Source of the DNA: Rosenbergiella epipactidis
GTDB taxonomy: Bacteria; Pseudomonadota; Gammaproteobacteria; Enterobacterales; Enterobacteriaceae
Assembly (NCBI RefSeq): GCF_018494055.1
Contig: NZ_JABBFQ010000001.1
Location: 434,001 to 498,000, forward strand
Reading direction: 5' to 3'
DNA: 64,000 nt
Of the stretch, positions 46,932 through 56,596 are shown one piece after another (the first letter of the stretch is position 1; each line of letters starts with the position of its first letter). Under the pieces are notes generated by a model. It ran no database searches. It was not told the DNA's origin and saw only the letters and a program-made list of their open reading frames with translations. A program made the translations under genes and the position numbers.

Positions 46932-48374
46932 ATGTCACCACGCCTTAGACGAACGAAAATTGTTACCACATTAGGCCCTGCCACTGACCGCGATAATAAC
47001 CTAGAAAAAGTGATTGCAGCGGGGGCGAACGTTGTGCGACTGAACTTCTCCCACGGTTCTGCTGACGACCACCTTACACGCGCGAATAATGTCAGAGCGA
47101 TTGCAAAAAAATTGGGCCGTCATGTGGCAATTCTCGGTGATTTACAAGGACCTAAAATTCGTATCTCCACCTTCCGCGAAGGTAAGATCTTCCTAAATAT
47201 CGGGGACCCCTTCACCTTAAACGCGTCGTTACCCAAAGGGGAAGGAACCCACCAGCAAGTCGGAATCGATTATAAGGCACTGCCTCAGGATGTTAAAGCT
47301 GGCGATATTCTGTTACTCGACGATGGCCGCGTACAATTACGCGTCACTGCAGTTGAAGGGGATAATATCCTAACTGAGGTCACAGTCGGCGGTCCCCTAT
47401 CGAATAATAAAGGGATTAATAAACAGGGAGGCGGTCTCTCTGCTCAAGCCCTGACCGAAAAAGACAAAGCCGATATCATCACGGCGGCCAAAATTGGCGT
47501 GGATTACCTCGCCGTCTCTTTCCCGCGCTGTGGCGATGACTTACGCTATGCTCGCCGTCTAGCGGAAGAAGCGGGTTGCCAAGCAAAGATAGTCGCGAAA
47601 GTCGAACGCGCAGAGGCCGTAGCGACACAAGCGGCTATGGACGATATCATCCTAGCCAGTGATGTTGTTATGGTCGCACGAGGCGATCTCGGTGTTGAGA
47701 TTGGCGACCCTGAATTAGTGGGTATTCAAAAGAATCTTATTAGCCGCGCGCGCCAATTAAATCGGGCCAGTATCACGGCAACCCAGATGATGGAGTCAAT
47801 GATCACCAACCCGATGCCTACGCGTGCAGAGGTGATGGACGTTGCCAATGCAGTATTGGATGGTACGGATGCCGTCATGCTTTCTGCCGAAACGGCTGCC
47901 GGCCAATACCCTGCAGAGACCGTACAGGCGATGGCGAATGTCTGTGTCGGGGCCGAAAAAATCCCGAAAGTGAATGTCTCTCGCCACCGATTAGATATTC
48001 AATTTGATAATATCGAAGAAGCGATCGCGATGTCTGCCATGTATGCAGCCAACCACCTAAAAGGTGTCACGGCGATCATTACTATGACCGAGTCTGGCCG
48101 TACTGCGTTAATGACCTCACGTATCACGTCAGGGCTCCCTATCTTCGCCCTCTCGCGCCATGAGGCCACACTTAACAGCACAGCGCTCTATCGTGGGGTG
48201 ACCCCCGTTGCGATTTCTGGTTATACCGATGGCTTACTGGCGGTGCACGATGCAGTGAAACTGCTTAAATCTAAAGGCTATCTGCAGGCCGGTGATTTAG
48301 TCATTGTCACCCAAGGGGATGTGATGGGTGCGACTGGCACCACCAATACGCAGCGCGTCATCACTGTCGAATAA
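46932..48374 (+). CDS. pykA: pyruvate kinase II
   Basis: Converts phosphoenolpyruvate and ADP to pyruvate and ATP; the AMP-activated isozyme. The 480-residue protein equals E. coli PykA, with [15 protein letters not shown] at the start, RLNFSHG near 37, the active-site motif [12 protein letters not shown] near 220, and [11 protein letters not shown] near 247. The ATG at 46932 has GGAG upstream; the frame opens 22 codons earlier without support. It is followed by a terminator at the convergent lpxM end. Confidence 0.98.
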   Translation: MSPRLRRTKIVTTLGPATDRDNNLEKVIAAGANVVRLNFSHGSADDHLTRANNVRAIAKKLGRHVAILGDLQGPKIRISTFREGKIFLNIGDPFTLNASLPKGEGTHQQVGIDYKALPQDVKAGDILLLDDGRVQLRVTAVEGDNILTEVTVGGPLSNNKGINKQGGGLSAQALTEKDKADIITAAKIGVDYLAVSFPRCGDDLRYARRLAEEAGCQAKIVAKVERAEAVATQAAMDDIILASDVVMVARGDLGVEIGDPELVGIQKNLISRARQLNRASITATQMMESMITNPMPTRAEVMDVANAVLDGTDAVMLSAETAAGQYPAETVQAMANVCVGAEKIPKVNVSRHRLDIQFDNIEEAIAMSAMYAANHLKGVTAIITMTESGRTALMTSRITSGLPIFALSRHEATLNSTALYRGVTPVAISGYTDGLLAVHDAVKLLKSKGYLQAGDLVIVTQGDVMGATGTTNTQRVITVE

Positions 48375-48381
48375 TTGATAC

Positions 48382-48409
48382 AGCCGCGCAGGCGGCTATT
48401 TTATTATTT
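48382..48409 (+). terminator. intrinsic terminator of pykA
   Basis: A 6-bp GC-rich stem AGCCGC / GCGGCT with a GCAG loop is followed by ATTTTATTATTT. Its T-rich tail overlaps the last codons of the convergent lpxM. Confidence 0.8.
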
Positions 48410-49378
48410 GTAGGGGAAGAGATCTTTACGACGGTAAGGCTTTTCCTCACCAGCTTGACGCGTTTTCAATAGCTCTAGGATCCACGTATATTGTTCGGGA
48501 TTCGGGCCAACGAAAAACTCAACCTCTTCATTCATCCGCCGCGCCAAGGTTTTATCGTCAGCATCTTCAAGGTCATCCATGGCTGGGCGGACAAAGATTT
48601 CAAGTTGATGACGACGGCTGTCATAGACCGGAAATAGCGGCACGACCTTAGCTCGACACACTTTCATCAGCCGACCAATAGCCGGTAACGTCGCCTTGTA
48701 AGTGGCGAAGAAATCGACGAATTCGCTGTGTTCAGGTCCGTGATCTTGGTCAGGTAAATAATAGCCCCAATAACCTTGTCTGACTGAAGCAATAAAAGGT
48801 TTGATCCCATCGTTGCGAGCATGCATGCGACCGCCAAAACGCCGACGTAGACGGTTCCAAATATAATCCATTAGCGGATCTTTTTGGTTATGAAACATTG
48901 CCGCCATTTTTTGGCCTTCCGATGCAAGCAGCATCGCCGGAATATCGACGGCCCAACCATGGGGAACCAGAAAAATGACATTCTGCCCTTCTTGTTGATA
49001 GCGCTCGATAATATCTTTCCCATGCCACACAATCTTTTGTCGGACGCGTTGCGGGTCACGTAACGCCAACTCGGCCATCAACACCATTGATTGCGGTGCG
49101 GTGGCAAACATTTCATCAATAATGTTTTCACGTTCCGCCACGGAAAGATCAGGAAAACAGTAGTGAAGATTAATTTGCGCACGACGACGAGCACCCTTCG
49201 CTCGCTTACCCACCCATTTACCAAGTTTACCTAACAACGGATCACGGAGGGTGGCAGGCACATACGCCAATGCTCCGGCCACGCCAATGGCTAACCATTT
49301 CCCCCAAAATTGCGGTTTAAGGAAGGAAGGTTTAAAGACAGGGATAAACTCAGACTGGTTACGTTTCTCGTTAGTCAT
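48404..49378 (-). CDS. lpxM: lipid A myristoyltransferase LpxM
   Basis: Inner-membrane acyltransferase adding the last secondary acyl chain (usually myristate) to Kdo2-lipid A. The 324-residue protein (E. coli 323) has an N-terminal membrane helix ([19 protein letters not shown], about 24-42) and the HX4D catalytic motif in [12 protein letters not shown] near 139. It ends in [11 protein letters not shown] as in the family. It is downstream of mepM, beyond a terminator, in the conserved znuA-mepM-lpxM order. Confidence 0.95.
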   Translation of the reverse strand: MTNEKRNQSEFIPVFKPSFLKPQFWGKWLAIGVAGALAYVPATLRDPLLGKLGKWVGKRAKGARRRAQINLHYCFPDLSVAERENIIDEMFATAPQSMVLMAELALRDPQRVRQKIVWHGKDIIERYQQEGQNVIFLVPHGWAVDIPAMLLASEGQKMAAMFHNQKDPLMDYIWNRLRRRFGGRMHARNDGIKPFIASVRQGYWGYYLPDQDHGPEHSEFVDFFATYKATLPAIGRLMKVCRAKVVPLFPVYDSRRHQLEIFVRPAMDDLEDADDKTLARRMNEEVEFFVGPNPEQYTWILELLKTRQAGEEKPYRRKDLFPYK

Positions 49379-49479
49379 GCACTCGCCTCTTAGAAGAAGT
49401 GGCTAATGATAGTGATGGCGAAGAGTTTTGCAATAGGCTTTTACTGGTGATCGAGGAGATAAGGCCTATCATCCTCCCC

Positions 49480-49508
49480 AAAAAAAAGGCCATGCAGACT
49501 GCATGGCC
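49480..49508 (-). terminator. intrinsic terminator of mepM
   Basis: On the minus strand an 8-bp stem GGCCATGC / GCATGGCC with a 5-base loop is followed by eight T residues, 11 bp after the mepM stop. Confidence 0.94.
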
Positions 49509-49519
49509 CTCGTTATGCT

Positions 49520-50842
49520 TTAGAAAGTCAGTTGGCTCTGCCAAGCTTTAACCTGTGCAAGATAAGTTTTGCGATCTTTACCTGTCAGGCCTTCCATCCG
49601 CGGCAGTTTCGCCGTGAGCGGATTGACGGCTTGATTGTTAATCCAGATTTCGAAATGCAAATGTGGGCCGGTTGAGCGTCCTGTGTTACCCGATAACGCG
49701 ATACGGTCCCCTCTTTTTACCTTTTGACCAGGTTTAACCATTACGCGGCTCAGGTGCATATAGCGGGTCATATATTGTCGACCATGGCGAATGGCAACAT
49801 ATTTCCCTGCCGCCCCACCTTTTGCATTCGCCACAACCACTTCACCGTCGCCTGTCGCGAGTACGGGAGTACCAATAGGTACCGCAAAATCAACCCCGCG
49901 ATGCGGAGTAATACGTCCGGTCACTGGGTTTAACCGCCGAGGGTTAAAGTTTGATGAGACACGATACGTTTTAGCGGTTGGGTAACGTAAAAAGCCTTTT
50001 GCTAGGCCAGAAGCGTTCTGATCATAAAACTTGCCGTCTTCCGCGCGAAACGCATAGTAATCCTTACCACCAGAACGCACACGCACAGCCTGAAGTTGGC
50101 TTTGCATACGCTTGCCCGCTAACACTTCCCGAGAAAAGATAGTACTAAACTGATCGCCACTACGCAGTTTACGGAAATCCATTTGCCATTGTAACGCCTT
50201 GATGACTGAGGCGATTTCTCCCGCCGACAGTCCTGCCTGCTGCGCACTGCTCGCAAAGCTGCCTTTCACGGTGCCGGCCAACGCATGGTCTTGCCACTCG
50301 CCTTGCTGTAATTGACGCTCCATACTGTAGGTACCGTTCGGCCTACGGATATAGTGACGAGTTTCACGGCGGGAAATTTCCCAATCTAGCGTTTCTAACT
50401 CGCCCTCAGCATTGACTTGCCAGTTAAGACTTTGTCCAACATTGAGGTTACGTAATGCGCCATCACTGCCCACCAGCGCATTGATATTAGAAAGGTCGAT
50501 ACCGTACTGATTTAATACGCTACTGAGTGTATCACCCGATGCGACGGTATATTCTTTTGCATCTTGAGTCCCTTCCGCCTCTTTCTGATCGGCGGGCAGA
50601 TCTTCATCAGGTAAAGGGGTCGTTTGGTCATCCGGTTCGGAAGCGTCTGTACCGCTGAGGTGTTGGCTCGCTTCGAGTTCAATCTTACGAACTAGCGTCT
50701 CTTTACTCTCATCGTGATGATTGATAAGCGGCTGCCAAATGGCAACCGCGAGTGTCATGGCGGTCAATGACCCCAACATAAAACGATGGGGTTTCGGTAA
50801 GGTGTTAAGCGCGAGAGCGACAGAACGAGCAATCTGTTGCAC
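49520..50842 (-). CDS. mepM: murein DD-endopeptidase MepM
   Basis: Cuts DD-crosslinks in peptidoglycan to allow wall growth. The 440-residue protein equals E. coli MepM, with one N-terminal membrane segment (MLGSLTAMTLAVAIW), a LysM-like region (YTVASGDTLSSVLNQYGID near 97) and a C-terminal M23 domain. The zinc ligands are in HRGVDF near 315 and HLHFEIW near 394. The start is GTG, as in E. coli, with GAGGAAA upstream. It lies 15 bp after znuA and is likely co-transcribed with it, so it may respond to zinc. Confidence 0.97.
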   Translation of the reverse strand: MQQIARSVALALNTLPKPHRFMLGSLTAMTLAVAIWQPLINHHDESKETLVRKIELEASQHLSGTDASEPDDQTTPLPDEDLPADQKEAEGTQDAKEYTVASGDTLSSVLNQYGIDLSNINALVGSDGALRNLNVGQSLNWQVNAEGELETLDWEISRRETRHYIRRPNGTYSMERQLQQGEWQDHALAGTVKGSFASSAQQAGLSAGEIASVIKALQWQMDFRKLRSGDQFSTIFSREVLAGKRMQSQLQAVRVRSGGKDYYAFRAEDGKFYDQNASGLAKGFLRYPTAKTYRVSSNFNPRRLNPVTGRITPHRGVDFAVPIGTPVLATGDGEVVVANAKGGAAGKYVAIRHGRQYMTRYMHLSRVMVKPGQKVKRGDRIALSGNTGRSTGPHLHFEIWINNQAVNPLTAKLPRMEGLTGKDRKTYLAQVKAWQSQLTF

Positions 50843-50857
50843 TGTAAAATTTCCTCA

Positions 50858-51829
50858 TTAGTTCATTGGTTTCAGACAGCTCACATACTGGCTCGACAAT
50901 TGTGAGAGGAATTTCACATAACTGTCCTGCGATAAGCTGATGTTGCTTCCCAAAGGATCTAAAGTACCTTTTTGTACTGTTGTCCCTCGTGAAACAGCGT
51001 CGATGACGGCTGGTCTGAATTGTGGCTCAGCAAAAACGCATTGCGCTTTGTGCTGAGTCAGCTGTGTTCTTATTTCGTTTAATTTCTGTGCGCCCGGCTG
51101 GATTTCGGGATTTACCGTGAAATACCCAAGCGGTGACAGGCCATAGTGCTGCTCAAAATAAGTGTAGGCATCATGAAAGACATAATACCGTTTATCCTTT
51201 ACTGAGCTAAGCTGCTGGCGTATATGTTCATCGGCATCTTTTAAGCTGGCTTTAAATTTCGACAAATTACTGTCTAATTTTGTTTTTTGTGCGGGCATCG
51301 ATTGGACCAATCGATCATGGATAGCCGTAGCACTCATCAACGCAATGTCTGGCGATAGCCAGATGTGCAAATTATACGTTCCTTGATGAGAATGACTATC
51401 AGACAGTTCCCTATCAGAAGAATTTGCAGAGTTTAGCGTATTCGCGGGCGACGAAGCATGATCGTGATCATTTTCAACTTCGCCAACCAAGTGCGATTGA
51501 ATCACGGGTAAAGCCGAGAGTTCAAGGTTTTTATTTGCTGGGAGCTGTGAAGCACTGCGAGTAATGAAGGATTCCATTTCAGGACCTACCCATACCAACA
51601 GGTCAGCATTTTTTATCCGACGAACATCAGAGGGCCGTAACGCATAATCATGCTCAGATGCACCATCCGGCAGCACTACCGTAACCGGTGTGACACCTTC
51701 GGCAATAGCGGAAGCAATAAAGCCAAGCGGTTTAATGGATGTCACCACGTCGGCGTGGGCTAAACCATTCATTCCTAAAATGATGGACAGACCCAAGGCG
51801 AGTTTCGGCAAATGATGTTTTCTTTTCAT
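50858..51829 (-). CDS. znuA: zinc ABC transporter substrate-binding protein ZnuA
   Basis: Periplasmic high-affinity zinc binder of the ZnuABC importer. The 323-residue precursor has a signal peptide ending in ..LAHA, a zinc-site His in SEHDYALRPSD, another in YNLHIWLSP, and one in VFHDAYTYFEQHYG. The His/Asp-rich loop (HDHASS... DSHSHQ) is short. The start at 51829 is chosen since it begins the signal peptide; the frame extends ten codons upstream over the Zur box. It is divergent from znuCB. Confidence 0.96.
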   Translation of the reverse strand: MKRKHHLPKLALGLSIILGMNGLAHADVVTSIKPLGFIASAIAEGVTPVTVVLPDGASEHDYALRPSDVRRIKNADLLVWVGPEMESFITRSASQLPANKNLELSALPVIQSHLVGEVENDHDHASSPANTLNSANSSDRELSDSHSHQGTYNLHIWLSPDIALMSATAIHDRLVQSMPAQKTKLDSNLSKFKASLKDADEHIRQQLSSVKDKRYYVFHDAYTYFEQHYGLSPLGYFTVNPEIQPGAQKLNEIRTQLTQHKAQCVFAEPQFRPAVIDAVSRGTTVQKGTLDPLGSNISLSQDSYVKFLSQLSSQYVSCLKPMN

Positions 51830-51866
51830 GATTACTGGCGTCTCAGCTATTAACCTCAAATGGAGT

Positions 51867-51881
51867 TGTGATAATATAACA
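51867..51881. promoter_or_regulatory. Zur-type operator between znuA and znuC
   Basis: TGTGATAATATAACA is an imperfect palindrome (six of seven arm positions pair) and matches the core of the enterobacterial Zur site (TGTTATA, one base, TATAACA). Its central position between the divergent znuA and znuC starts would let zinc-loaded Zur repress both. Confidence 0.82.
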
Positions 51882-51910
51882 TCTCTTTTTGAAATGAAAA
51901 CTGATTAACC

Positions 51911-52669
51911 ATGTCATCGAACTTAGTTACTTTAGAAAATATCGATGTTTCGTTCGGTCAAAAGCAGGTCTTGCACAATATCTCCTTGAGTTTACAACCG
52001 GGCAGGATACTCACCTTGCTTGGCCCTAACGGTGCAGGAAAATCGACCTTAGTACGACTGATTCTGGGGCTTATTGCACCGTCTCGCGGCACTGTATCTA
52101 AAAAAGCGGGGTTACGTATTGGCTACGTCCCACAAAAATTACACTTAGATATCACCCTCCCCTTAACGGTCGATCGTTTTTTGCGGTTAGCTCACCAAGC
52201 TAGAAAAGCGGATATTCAGGCAGCATTACAACGTGTCAATGCTGGGCATCTTCGTTTTTCAACCATGCAAAAACTCTCCGGTGGTGAGATGCAACGTGTG
52301 CTATTGGCTCGAGCCTTACTGGGTAAGCCCGAATTATTAGTGCTCGACGAACCGACACAGGGTGTCGACGTTAATGGACAGGTGGCTTTATACGATCTCA
52401 TTAACCAGCTCCGCCATGAATTGCATTGCGCCGTCCTGATGGTGTCGCACGACTTACATTTAGTGATGGCCAAAACCGATGATGTGCTTTGCCTCAATCA
52501 TCATGTTTGCTGTTCGGGGCCACCGGAAGTCGTCTCACAACATCCTGAATTCACCGCAATGTTTGGCCCTCGCGCTTCTCAACAATTGGCTATTTATCGG
52601 CATCATCATAATCACCGTCATGATCTCAAGGGACGGATAGTGTTACGTAGGGAGAATGAGATCTCATGA
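51911..52669 (+). CDS. znuC: zinc ABC transporter ATP-binding protein ZnuC
   Basis: ATPase of the zinc importer. The 252-residue protein (E. coli 251) has Walker [10 protein letters not shown] near 38, the signature LSGGEMQR near 123, Walker [13 protein letters not shown] near 142 and the switch His in MVSHDLH. A His-rich stretch (RHHHNHRHD) near the C-terminus could sense or bind zinc. Its stop overlaps the znuB start (ATGA). Confidence 0.97.
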   Translation: MSSNLVTLENIDVSFGQKQVLHNISLSLQPGRILTLLGPNGAGKSTLVRLILGLIAPSRGTVSKKAGLRIGYVPQKLHLDITLPLTVDRFLRLAHQARKADIQAALQRVNAGHLRFSTMQKLSGGEMQRVLLARALLGKPELLVLDEPTQGVDVNGQVALYDLINQLRHELHCAVLMVSHDLHLVMAKTDDVLCLNHHVCCSGPPEVVSQHPEFTAMFGPRASQQLAIYRHHHNHRHDLKGRIVLRRENEIS

Positions 52670-53451
52670 TTGAACTGTTACTGCCTGGTTGGCTAGGGGG
52701 AATATTACTCACCCTCACCGCTGGCCCACTGGGCTCGTTTGTCGTCTGGCGTAAAATGTCTTATTTCGGCGATACCCTCGCCCATGCGTCCTTACTGGGC
52801 GTTGCCATCGGATTATTGTTAAACGTTAATCCATGGTATGCCGTCATTGCCGTAACGCTTATCCTCGCGATTCTGTTAGTCGTGCTAGAGCATCGCCCAC
52901 ACTTAGCGATCGACACCTTATTGGGGATTATGGCGCACAGCGCCCTCTCCCTCGGATTAGTGGTAGTGAGTTTAATGCATAACGTTCGGGTGGATTTAAT
53001 GGCCTATCTGTTCGGCGACCTGCTTTCAGTGATGCCCTCAGACTTAGCATTAATGGCAGGTGGCGTAGTCATCGTACTGGCGGTTATCATCTCGCAATGG
53101 CGCGCACTGTTATCGATGACCGTCAGTCCCGAGCTGGCTCAAGTAGATGGCGTCAATTTAGCCCGTACCCGAATGTTACTGATGTTAGTGACGGCCCTGA
53201 CCATTGGTGTCTCCATGAAATTTGTCGGAGCGCTGATCATTACCTCGTTACTGATCATTCCTGCAGCCACCGCACGTCGCTTTGCGCGCTCCCCCGAGCA
53301 GATGGCGATTTTTGCTACCTTAATCGGGATGGTTGCCGTCACCGGCGGACTGACCTTTTCCGCTTATTACGACACTCCCGCCGGCCCGTCGGTCGTCCTT
53401 TGCGCCAGCGCCCTCTTTATGCTCAGTGGCTTAAAGAAGATGTCTCATTAG
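52666..53451 (+). CDS. znuB: zinc ABC transporter permease ZnuB
   Basis: Membrane channel of the zinc importer. The 261-residue protein equals E. coli ZnuB in length and has about eight to nine helices, with the ABC-3 family motifs [11 protein letters not shown] near 35 and [19 protein letters not shown] near 186. It starts within the znuC stop codon (ATGA), so it is translationally coupled, and is followed by a strong terminator. Confidence 0.97.
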   Translation: MIELLLPGWLGGILLTLTAGPLGSFVVWRKMSYFGDTLAHASLLGVAIGLLLNVNPWYAVIAVTLILAILLVVLEHRPHLAIDTLLGIMAHSALSLGLVVVSLMHNVRVDLMAYLFGDLLSVMPSDLALMAGGVVIVLAVIISQWRALLSMTVSPELAQVDGVNLARTRMLLMLVTALTIGVSMKFVGALIITSLLIIPAATARRFARSPEQMAIFATLIGMVAVTGGLTFSAYYDTPAGPSVVLCASALFMLSGLKKMSH

Positions 53452-53453
53452 GT

Positions 53454-53482
53454 ATGAGGCCTCGGGATGACCGAGGCCTCAT
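53454..53482 (+). terminator. terminator of znuCB
   Basis: A 12-bp perfect stem ATGAGGCCTCGG / CCGAGGCCTCAT with a GATGA loop is followed by CTTTCT, directly after the znuB stop. Confidence 0.85.
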
Positions 53483-53510
53483 CTTTCTGATCGTGGGCTA
53501 GCCGATACCG

Positions 53511-54185
53511 CTATTTCTTTAAGAGTATTGGCAGTTGTTGCTCAAATTGTTGCAGACACTGGTCCATTAGGCGCTGGGTTTCCACTTTCACTTTTGCATA
53601 GTGATCATTTCGCCAATCGGCTAAATTAGCCTCCACTGGGGCGGGTGAACAAGCTTGCTTAATAAAACCGCTAAAGATCGATCCCTTCTCTGGTTTTTTA
53701 TAAAAGAACACTTTGTATTTCAACTGGTAAAGGGAATCACTGCTATTAAGATTTTTGTAAATCAATGACCATGTCGAATAGCCTACGTTCAGCGGCTGTT
53801 GGTAGGCATAGCCTGCACCTTGGCTATCTAACCACACCCTAAGTGCCTGATTCGCCCTCGGCGCAAAATAATCCAGTGTTGGATTTTTCAAGGTCTTAAT
53901 CAGGTTTCCTTTGTAGGTGTCCTTATCGAAGCTTGCCGTCGTTAGGTTACCCATTGCGGCAGAGAGTACTGCCAACCCCATTCCTGTCGCACTATGGACT
54001 GGCGTGACTTCTCGTAAAACAGGATCAGAATACACATTCCCGTCATTAAACTCTGCTGGCGCGGCTTGGTACAAAACCCCCACCGAACTCTTATTCGTTG
54101 CCTCAATCACTGACGGTTTTACGGATGCACAACCTGAGAGCAGCACTACGGCAGCCAGGCAGCTTAATACATTGAAATTGTTCAT
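53511..54185 (-). CDS. uncharacterised lipoprotein
   Basis: A 224-residue precursor with a clear lipoprotein signal: MNNFNVLSCLAAVVLLSGCAS, lipobox LSGC with Cys near 19 and Ala after it, which suggests outer-membrane sorting. The mature part has no motif I recognise; it is predicted mixed alpha/beta with two cysteines (KQACSPAP and MDQCLQQF) and a Gln/Leu-rich end. The start at 54185 has AGGGATA upstream; a 32-codon longer frame is rejected. It lies 130 bp downstream of ruvB, convergent with znuB, and is not part of the E. coli znu-ruv region. Confidence 0.75.
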   Translation of the reverse strand: MNNFNVLSCLAAVVLLSGCASVKPSVIEATNKSSVGVLYQAAPAEFNDGNVYSDPVLREVTPVHSATGMGLAVLSAAMGNLTTASFDKDTYKGNLIKTLKNPTLDYFAPRANQALRVWLDSQGAGYAYQQPLNVGYSTWSLIYKNLNSSDSLYQLKYKVFFYKKPEKGSIFSGFIKQACSPAPVEANLADWRNDHYAKVKVETQRLMDQCLQQFEQQLPILLKK

Positions 54186-54314
54186 AATATCCCTATCGTT
54201 ATACCTATTCCTGATGGTGACTCGCAAGTATAAACGATAGGTAGAAAGTAGAATAAGTAGAGAAATGCCAAAATATGACACTCCTCGGACTATTAGAGGT
54301 TAAGCGTGGAATTT

Positions 54315-55328
54315 TTAGACGTGTTTATACTGGTCGAGCAGATCGAAATGCTGATAAGCGTGCTGGGTCGCTAATCGTCCACGTGGTGTCCGCTGGATAA
54401 ATCCCTGCTGAATCAAGTAAGGTTCGATAACGTCTTCGATGGTTTCGCGTTCTTCGCCAATCGCGGCCGCAAGATTATCTAAGCCTACTGGCCCACCACT
54501 GAACTTATCGATAATCGCTAGCAATAATTTACGATCCATATAATCGAAGCCTTCACTGTCGACATTAAGCAGATCGAGCGCACTCGCGGTCACTTCTCCG
54601 TTCATATCCCCCGCGGCTTTCACCTCGGCAAAGTCACGCACTCGACGTAGGAGCCGATTGGCAATCCTCGGTGTCCCGCGGGAACGACGCGCAATCTCCA
54701 GCGCACCTTCTTGGCTAAGCGATAGCCCCAAGCAGTCTGCCGCGCGTTTAACGATAGATTGCAGATCAGCCACTTGATAAAACTCTAAGCGTTGGACGAT
54801 ACCGAAACGGTCACGCAATGGCGAGGTTAACGAGCCTGCGCGAGTCGTCGCGCCGATCAAGGTGAAAGGCGGTAAATCGATTTTAATCGAACGCGCCGCC
54901 GGGCCTTCACCAATCATGATATCCAACTGGTAGTCCTCCATCGCCGGATACAGCACTTCTTCCACGACAGGAGAGAGACGGTGGATCTCATCGATAAATA
55001 AAACATCGTGCGGCTCGAGGTTGGTCAGCATGGCCGCAAGGTCGCCCGCTTTCTCCAGCACCGGGCCGGAGGTGGTACGTAAATTGACGCCCATTTCATT
55101 TGCCACGATATTGGCCAACGTCGTCTTGCCTAATCCGGGAGGACCAAAGATCAGCAAGTGATCCAGTGCATCGCCCCGCATTTTCGCCGCACGAATAAAG
55201 ATTTCCATCTGCTCGCGCACATGCGGTTGACCGACATATTCATCCAGCAAACGGGGACGTAAGGCTCGGTCAAAGCGTTCTTCATCTATAGTCACTTCCG
55301 CAGAGACTAGGCGATCCGCATCAATCAT
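54315..55328 (-). CDS. ruvB: Holliday junction branch migration ATPase RuvB
   Basis: AAA+ motor that drives branch migration with RuvA. The 337-residue protein (E. coli 336) has Walker [12 protein letters not shown] near 62, Walker [10 protein letters not shown] near 110, sensor GATTRAG near 156, and the arginine finger region TSPLRDRFG. The C-terminal winged helix ends with [10 protein letters not shown]. It follows ruvA by 8 bp and shares its LexA-controlled promoter. Confidence 0.98.
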   Translation of the reverse strand: MIDADRLVSAEVTIDEERFDRALRPRLLDEYVGQPHVREQMEIFIRAAKMRGDALDHLLIFGPPGLGKTTLANIVANEMGVNLRTTSGPVLEKAGDLAAMLTNLEPHDVLFIDEIHRLSPVVEEVLYPAMEDYQLDIMIGEGPAARSIKIDLPPFTLIGATTRAGSLTSPLRDRFGIVQRLEFYQVADLQSIVKRAADCLGLSLSQEGALEIARRSRGTPRIANRLLRRVRDFAEVKAAGDMNGEVTASALDLLNVDSEGFDYMDRKLLLAIIDKFSGGPVGLDNLAAAIGEERETIEDVIEPYLIQQGFIQRTPRGRLATQHAYQHFDLLDQYKHV

Positions 55329-55336
55329 ACTTTTCC

Positions 55337-55954
55337 TTAGAGCGACGCACGCAAGGCGTCTCTGATCAAGGTTTCACTGTCCGCCCCAGTCTTAGCAATT
55401 TTACTCACCATTTTCGAGGCTTCTTGCGGTTTATAACCCAGCGCCACTAACGCTGCCACCGCTTCGGCTTCCGCATCATTGGTCGAGGACGGGTCGGTCG
55501 CCGGTGCCGTTAGGGTAAATTCACTTTCTGTATTGAATAAGTCACCGTGCATCCCTTTAAATCGATCCTTCATTTCCACCACCAGACGTTCAGCGGTTTT
55601 CTTGCCAACCCCTGGCAGTTTCACCAATGCCGCAATTTCTTGATGCTCCACCGCGTTCACAAATTGCTGCGCTGACATACCGGAAAGGATAGCGAGAGCG
55701 AGTTTTGGCCCCACACCATTGACCTTGATTAATTCACGAAACAGTGTGCGTTCTTGTTTATGATTAAAGCCGAACAACAGTTGTGCATCTTCCCTAACCA
55801 CAAAATGGGTAAAAATAATGGCGGTGTGATCTTTTTCAGGCAGTTCGTAGAAACAGGTCATCGGCATATGGACTTCGTAGCCTACGCCACCGACCTCAAG
55901 TAAGACTAGCGGCGGTTGCTTCTCTATGATGACTCCATTCAGACGTCCGATCAT
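55337..55954 (-). CDS. ruvA: Holliday junction-binding protein RuvA
   Basis: Tetrameric junction binder that loads RuvB. The 205-residue protein (E. coli 203) has the N-terminal OB-fold ([15 protein letters not shown]), two helix-hairpin-helix motifs ([16 protein letters not shown] and [16 protein letters not shown]) and a C-terminal RuvB-binding domain after an acidic linker. First gene of ruvAB, with a LexA-type box upstream. Confidence 0.98.
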   Translation of the reverse strand: MIGRLNGVIIEKQPPLVLLEVGGVGYEVHMPMTCFYELPEKDHTAIIFTHFVVREDAQLLFGFNHKQERTLFRELIKVNGVGPKLALAILSGMSAQQFVNAVEHQEIAALVKLPGVGKKTAERLVVEMKDRFKGMHGDLFNTESEFTLTAPATDPSSTNDAEAEAVAALVALGYKPQEASKMVSKIAKTGADSETLIRDALRASL

Positions 55955-55996
55955 ACAATTACCTTTATCAATATGTTGGCGAGGATTAATGCTGCG

Positions 55997-56002
55997 TTTA
56001 TA
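55997..56002 (-). promoter_or_regulatory. ruvA -10 element
   Basis: Reading the minus strand, TATAAA is preceded by TGG, an extended -10. The position 17 bp further upstream, where a -35 would be, falls inside the LexA-type box at 56015-56030, so LexA binding would occlude polymerase. Confidence 0.6.
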
Positions 56003-56005
56003 CCA

Positions 56006-56033
56006 TAAAAAAGGCTGGATGAATATCCAGCCT
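56006..56033 (-). terminator. intrinsic terminator of ruvC, formed by the LexA box
   Basis: On the minus strand a 9-bp stem AGGCTGGAT / ATCCAGCCT with an ATTC loop is followed by six T residues, 12 bp after the ruvC stop. The hairpin is the same DNA as the LexA-type operator. Confidence 0.88.
56015..56030 (-). promoter_or_regulatory. LexA (SOS) box upstream of ruvAB
   Basis: CTGGATATTCATCCAG fits CTG-N10-CAG with a palindromic AT-rich core, and closely resembles, from memory, the E. coli ruvA operator CTGGATATCTATCCAG. It lies 61 bp before the ruvA start and overlaps the -35 region. This supports SOS induction of ruvAB, separate from ruvC. Confidence 0.88.
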
Positions 56034-56045
56034 ACGATGAGAATG

Positions 56046-56567
56046 CTAACGTAATCGTCCTCGGGTCAGGACCAGCGCTTTATCAGAAATACTCAGCGCG
56101 TTTTGGCTGATATGGCAATGGGTGATCGCAATCGCTAAGGCATCGGCGGCATCGGCTTGCGGATTAGCAGGTAACTTCAACAAGGTTCGCACCATATGTT
56201 GTACTTGCGCTTTATCTGCCGCGCCGGTTCCGGTGACCGTTTGCTTGACTTGCCGGGCAGCATACTCGAAAACCGGTAAGGTTTGATTCACCGCAGCCAC
56301 AATCGCCGCCCCCCGCGCTTGACCGAGCTTCAGCGCCGAATCGGCATTTTTCGCCATAAACACTTGCTCAATGGCAAAGTAGTCCGGCGAAAATTGCGTG
56401 ATAATCTCACTGACACCAGCGTAAATAAGCCGTAAACGCTCGGGTAACGCAGGGGTATTGGTTCGGATACAGCCGCTTCCCAAGTAAGTCAATTGACGAC
56501 CTACTTGTCGTATAACCCCGTATCCGGTTACCCGCGACCCGGGGTCAATACCCAGGATTATGGCCAT
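56046..56567 (-). CDS. ruvC: Holliday junction resolvase RuvC
   Basis: Endonuclease that resolves Holliday junctions. The 173-residue protein equals E. coli RuvC, with catalytic acids in ILGIDPGSR (Asp near 8), FAIEQVF (Glu near 66) and [12 protein letters not shown] (Asp near 138 and 141). It lies downstream of yebC and ends at the terminator/LexA element before ruvA. Confidence 0.98.
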   Translation of the reverse strand: MAIILGIDPGSRVTGYGVIRQVGRQLTYLGSGCIRTNTPALPERLRLIYAGVSEIITQFSPDYFAIEQVFMAKNADSALKLGQARGAAIVAAVNQTLPVFEYAARQVKQTVTGTGAADKAQVQHMVRTLLKLPANPQADAADALAIAITHCHISQNALSISDKALVLTRGRLR

Positions 56568-56596
56568 AATTGACCCAAGAATCGTGTGATTGACAC

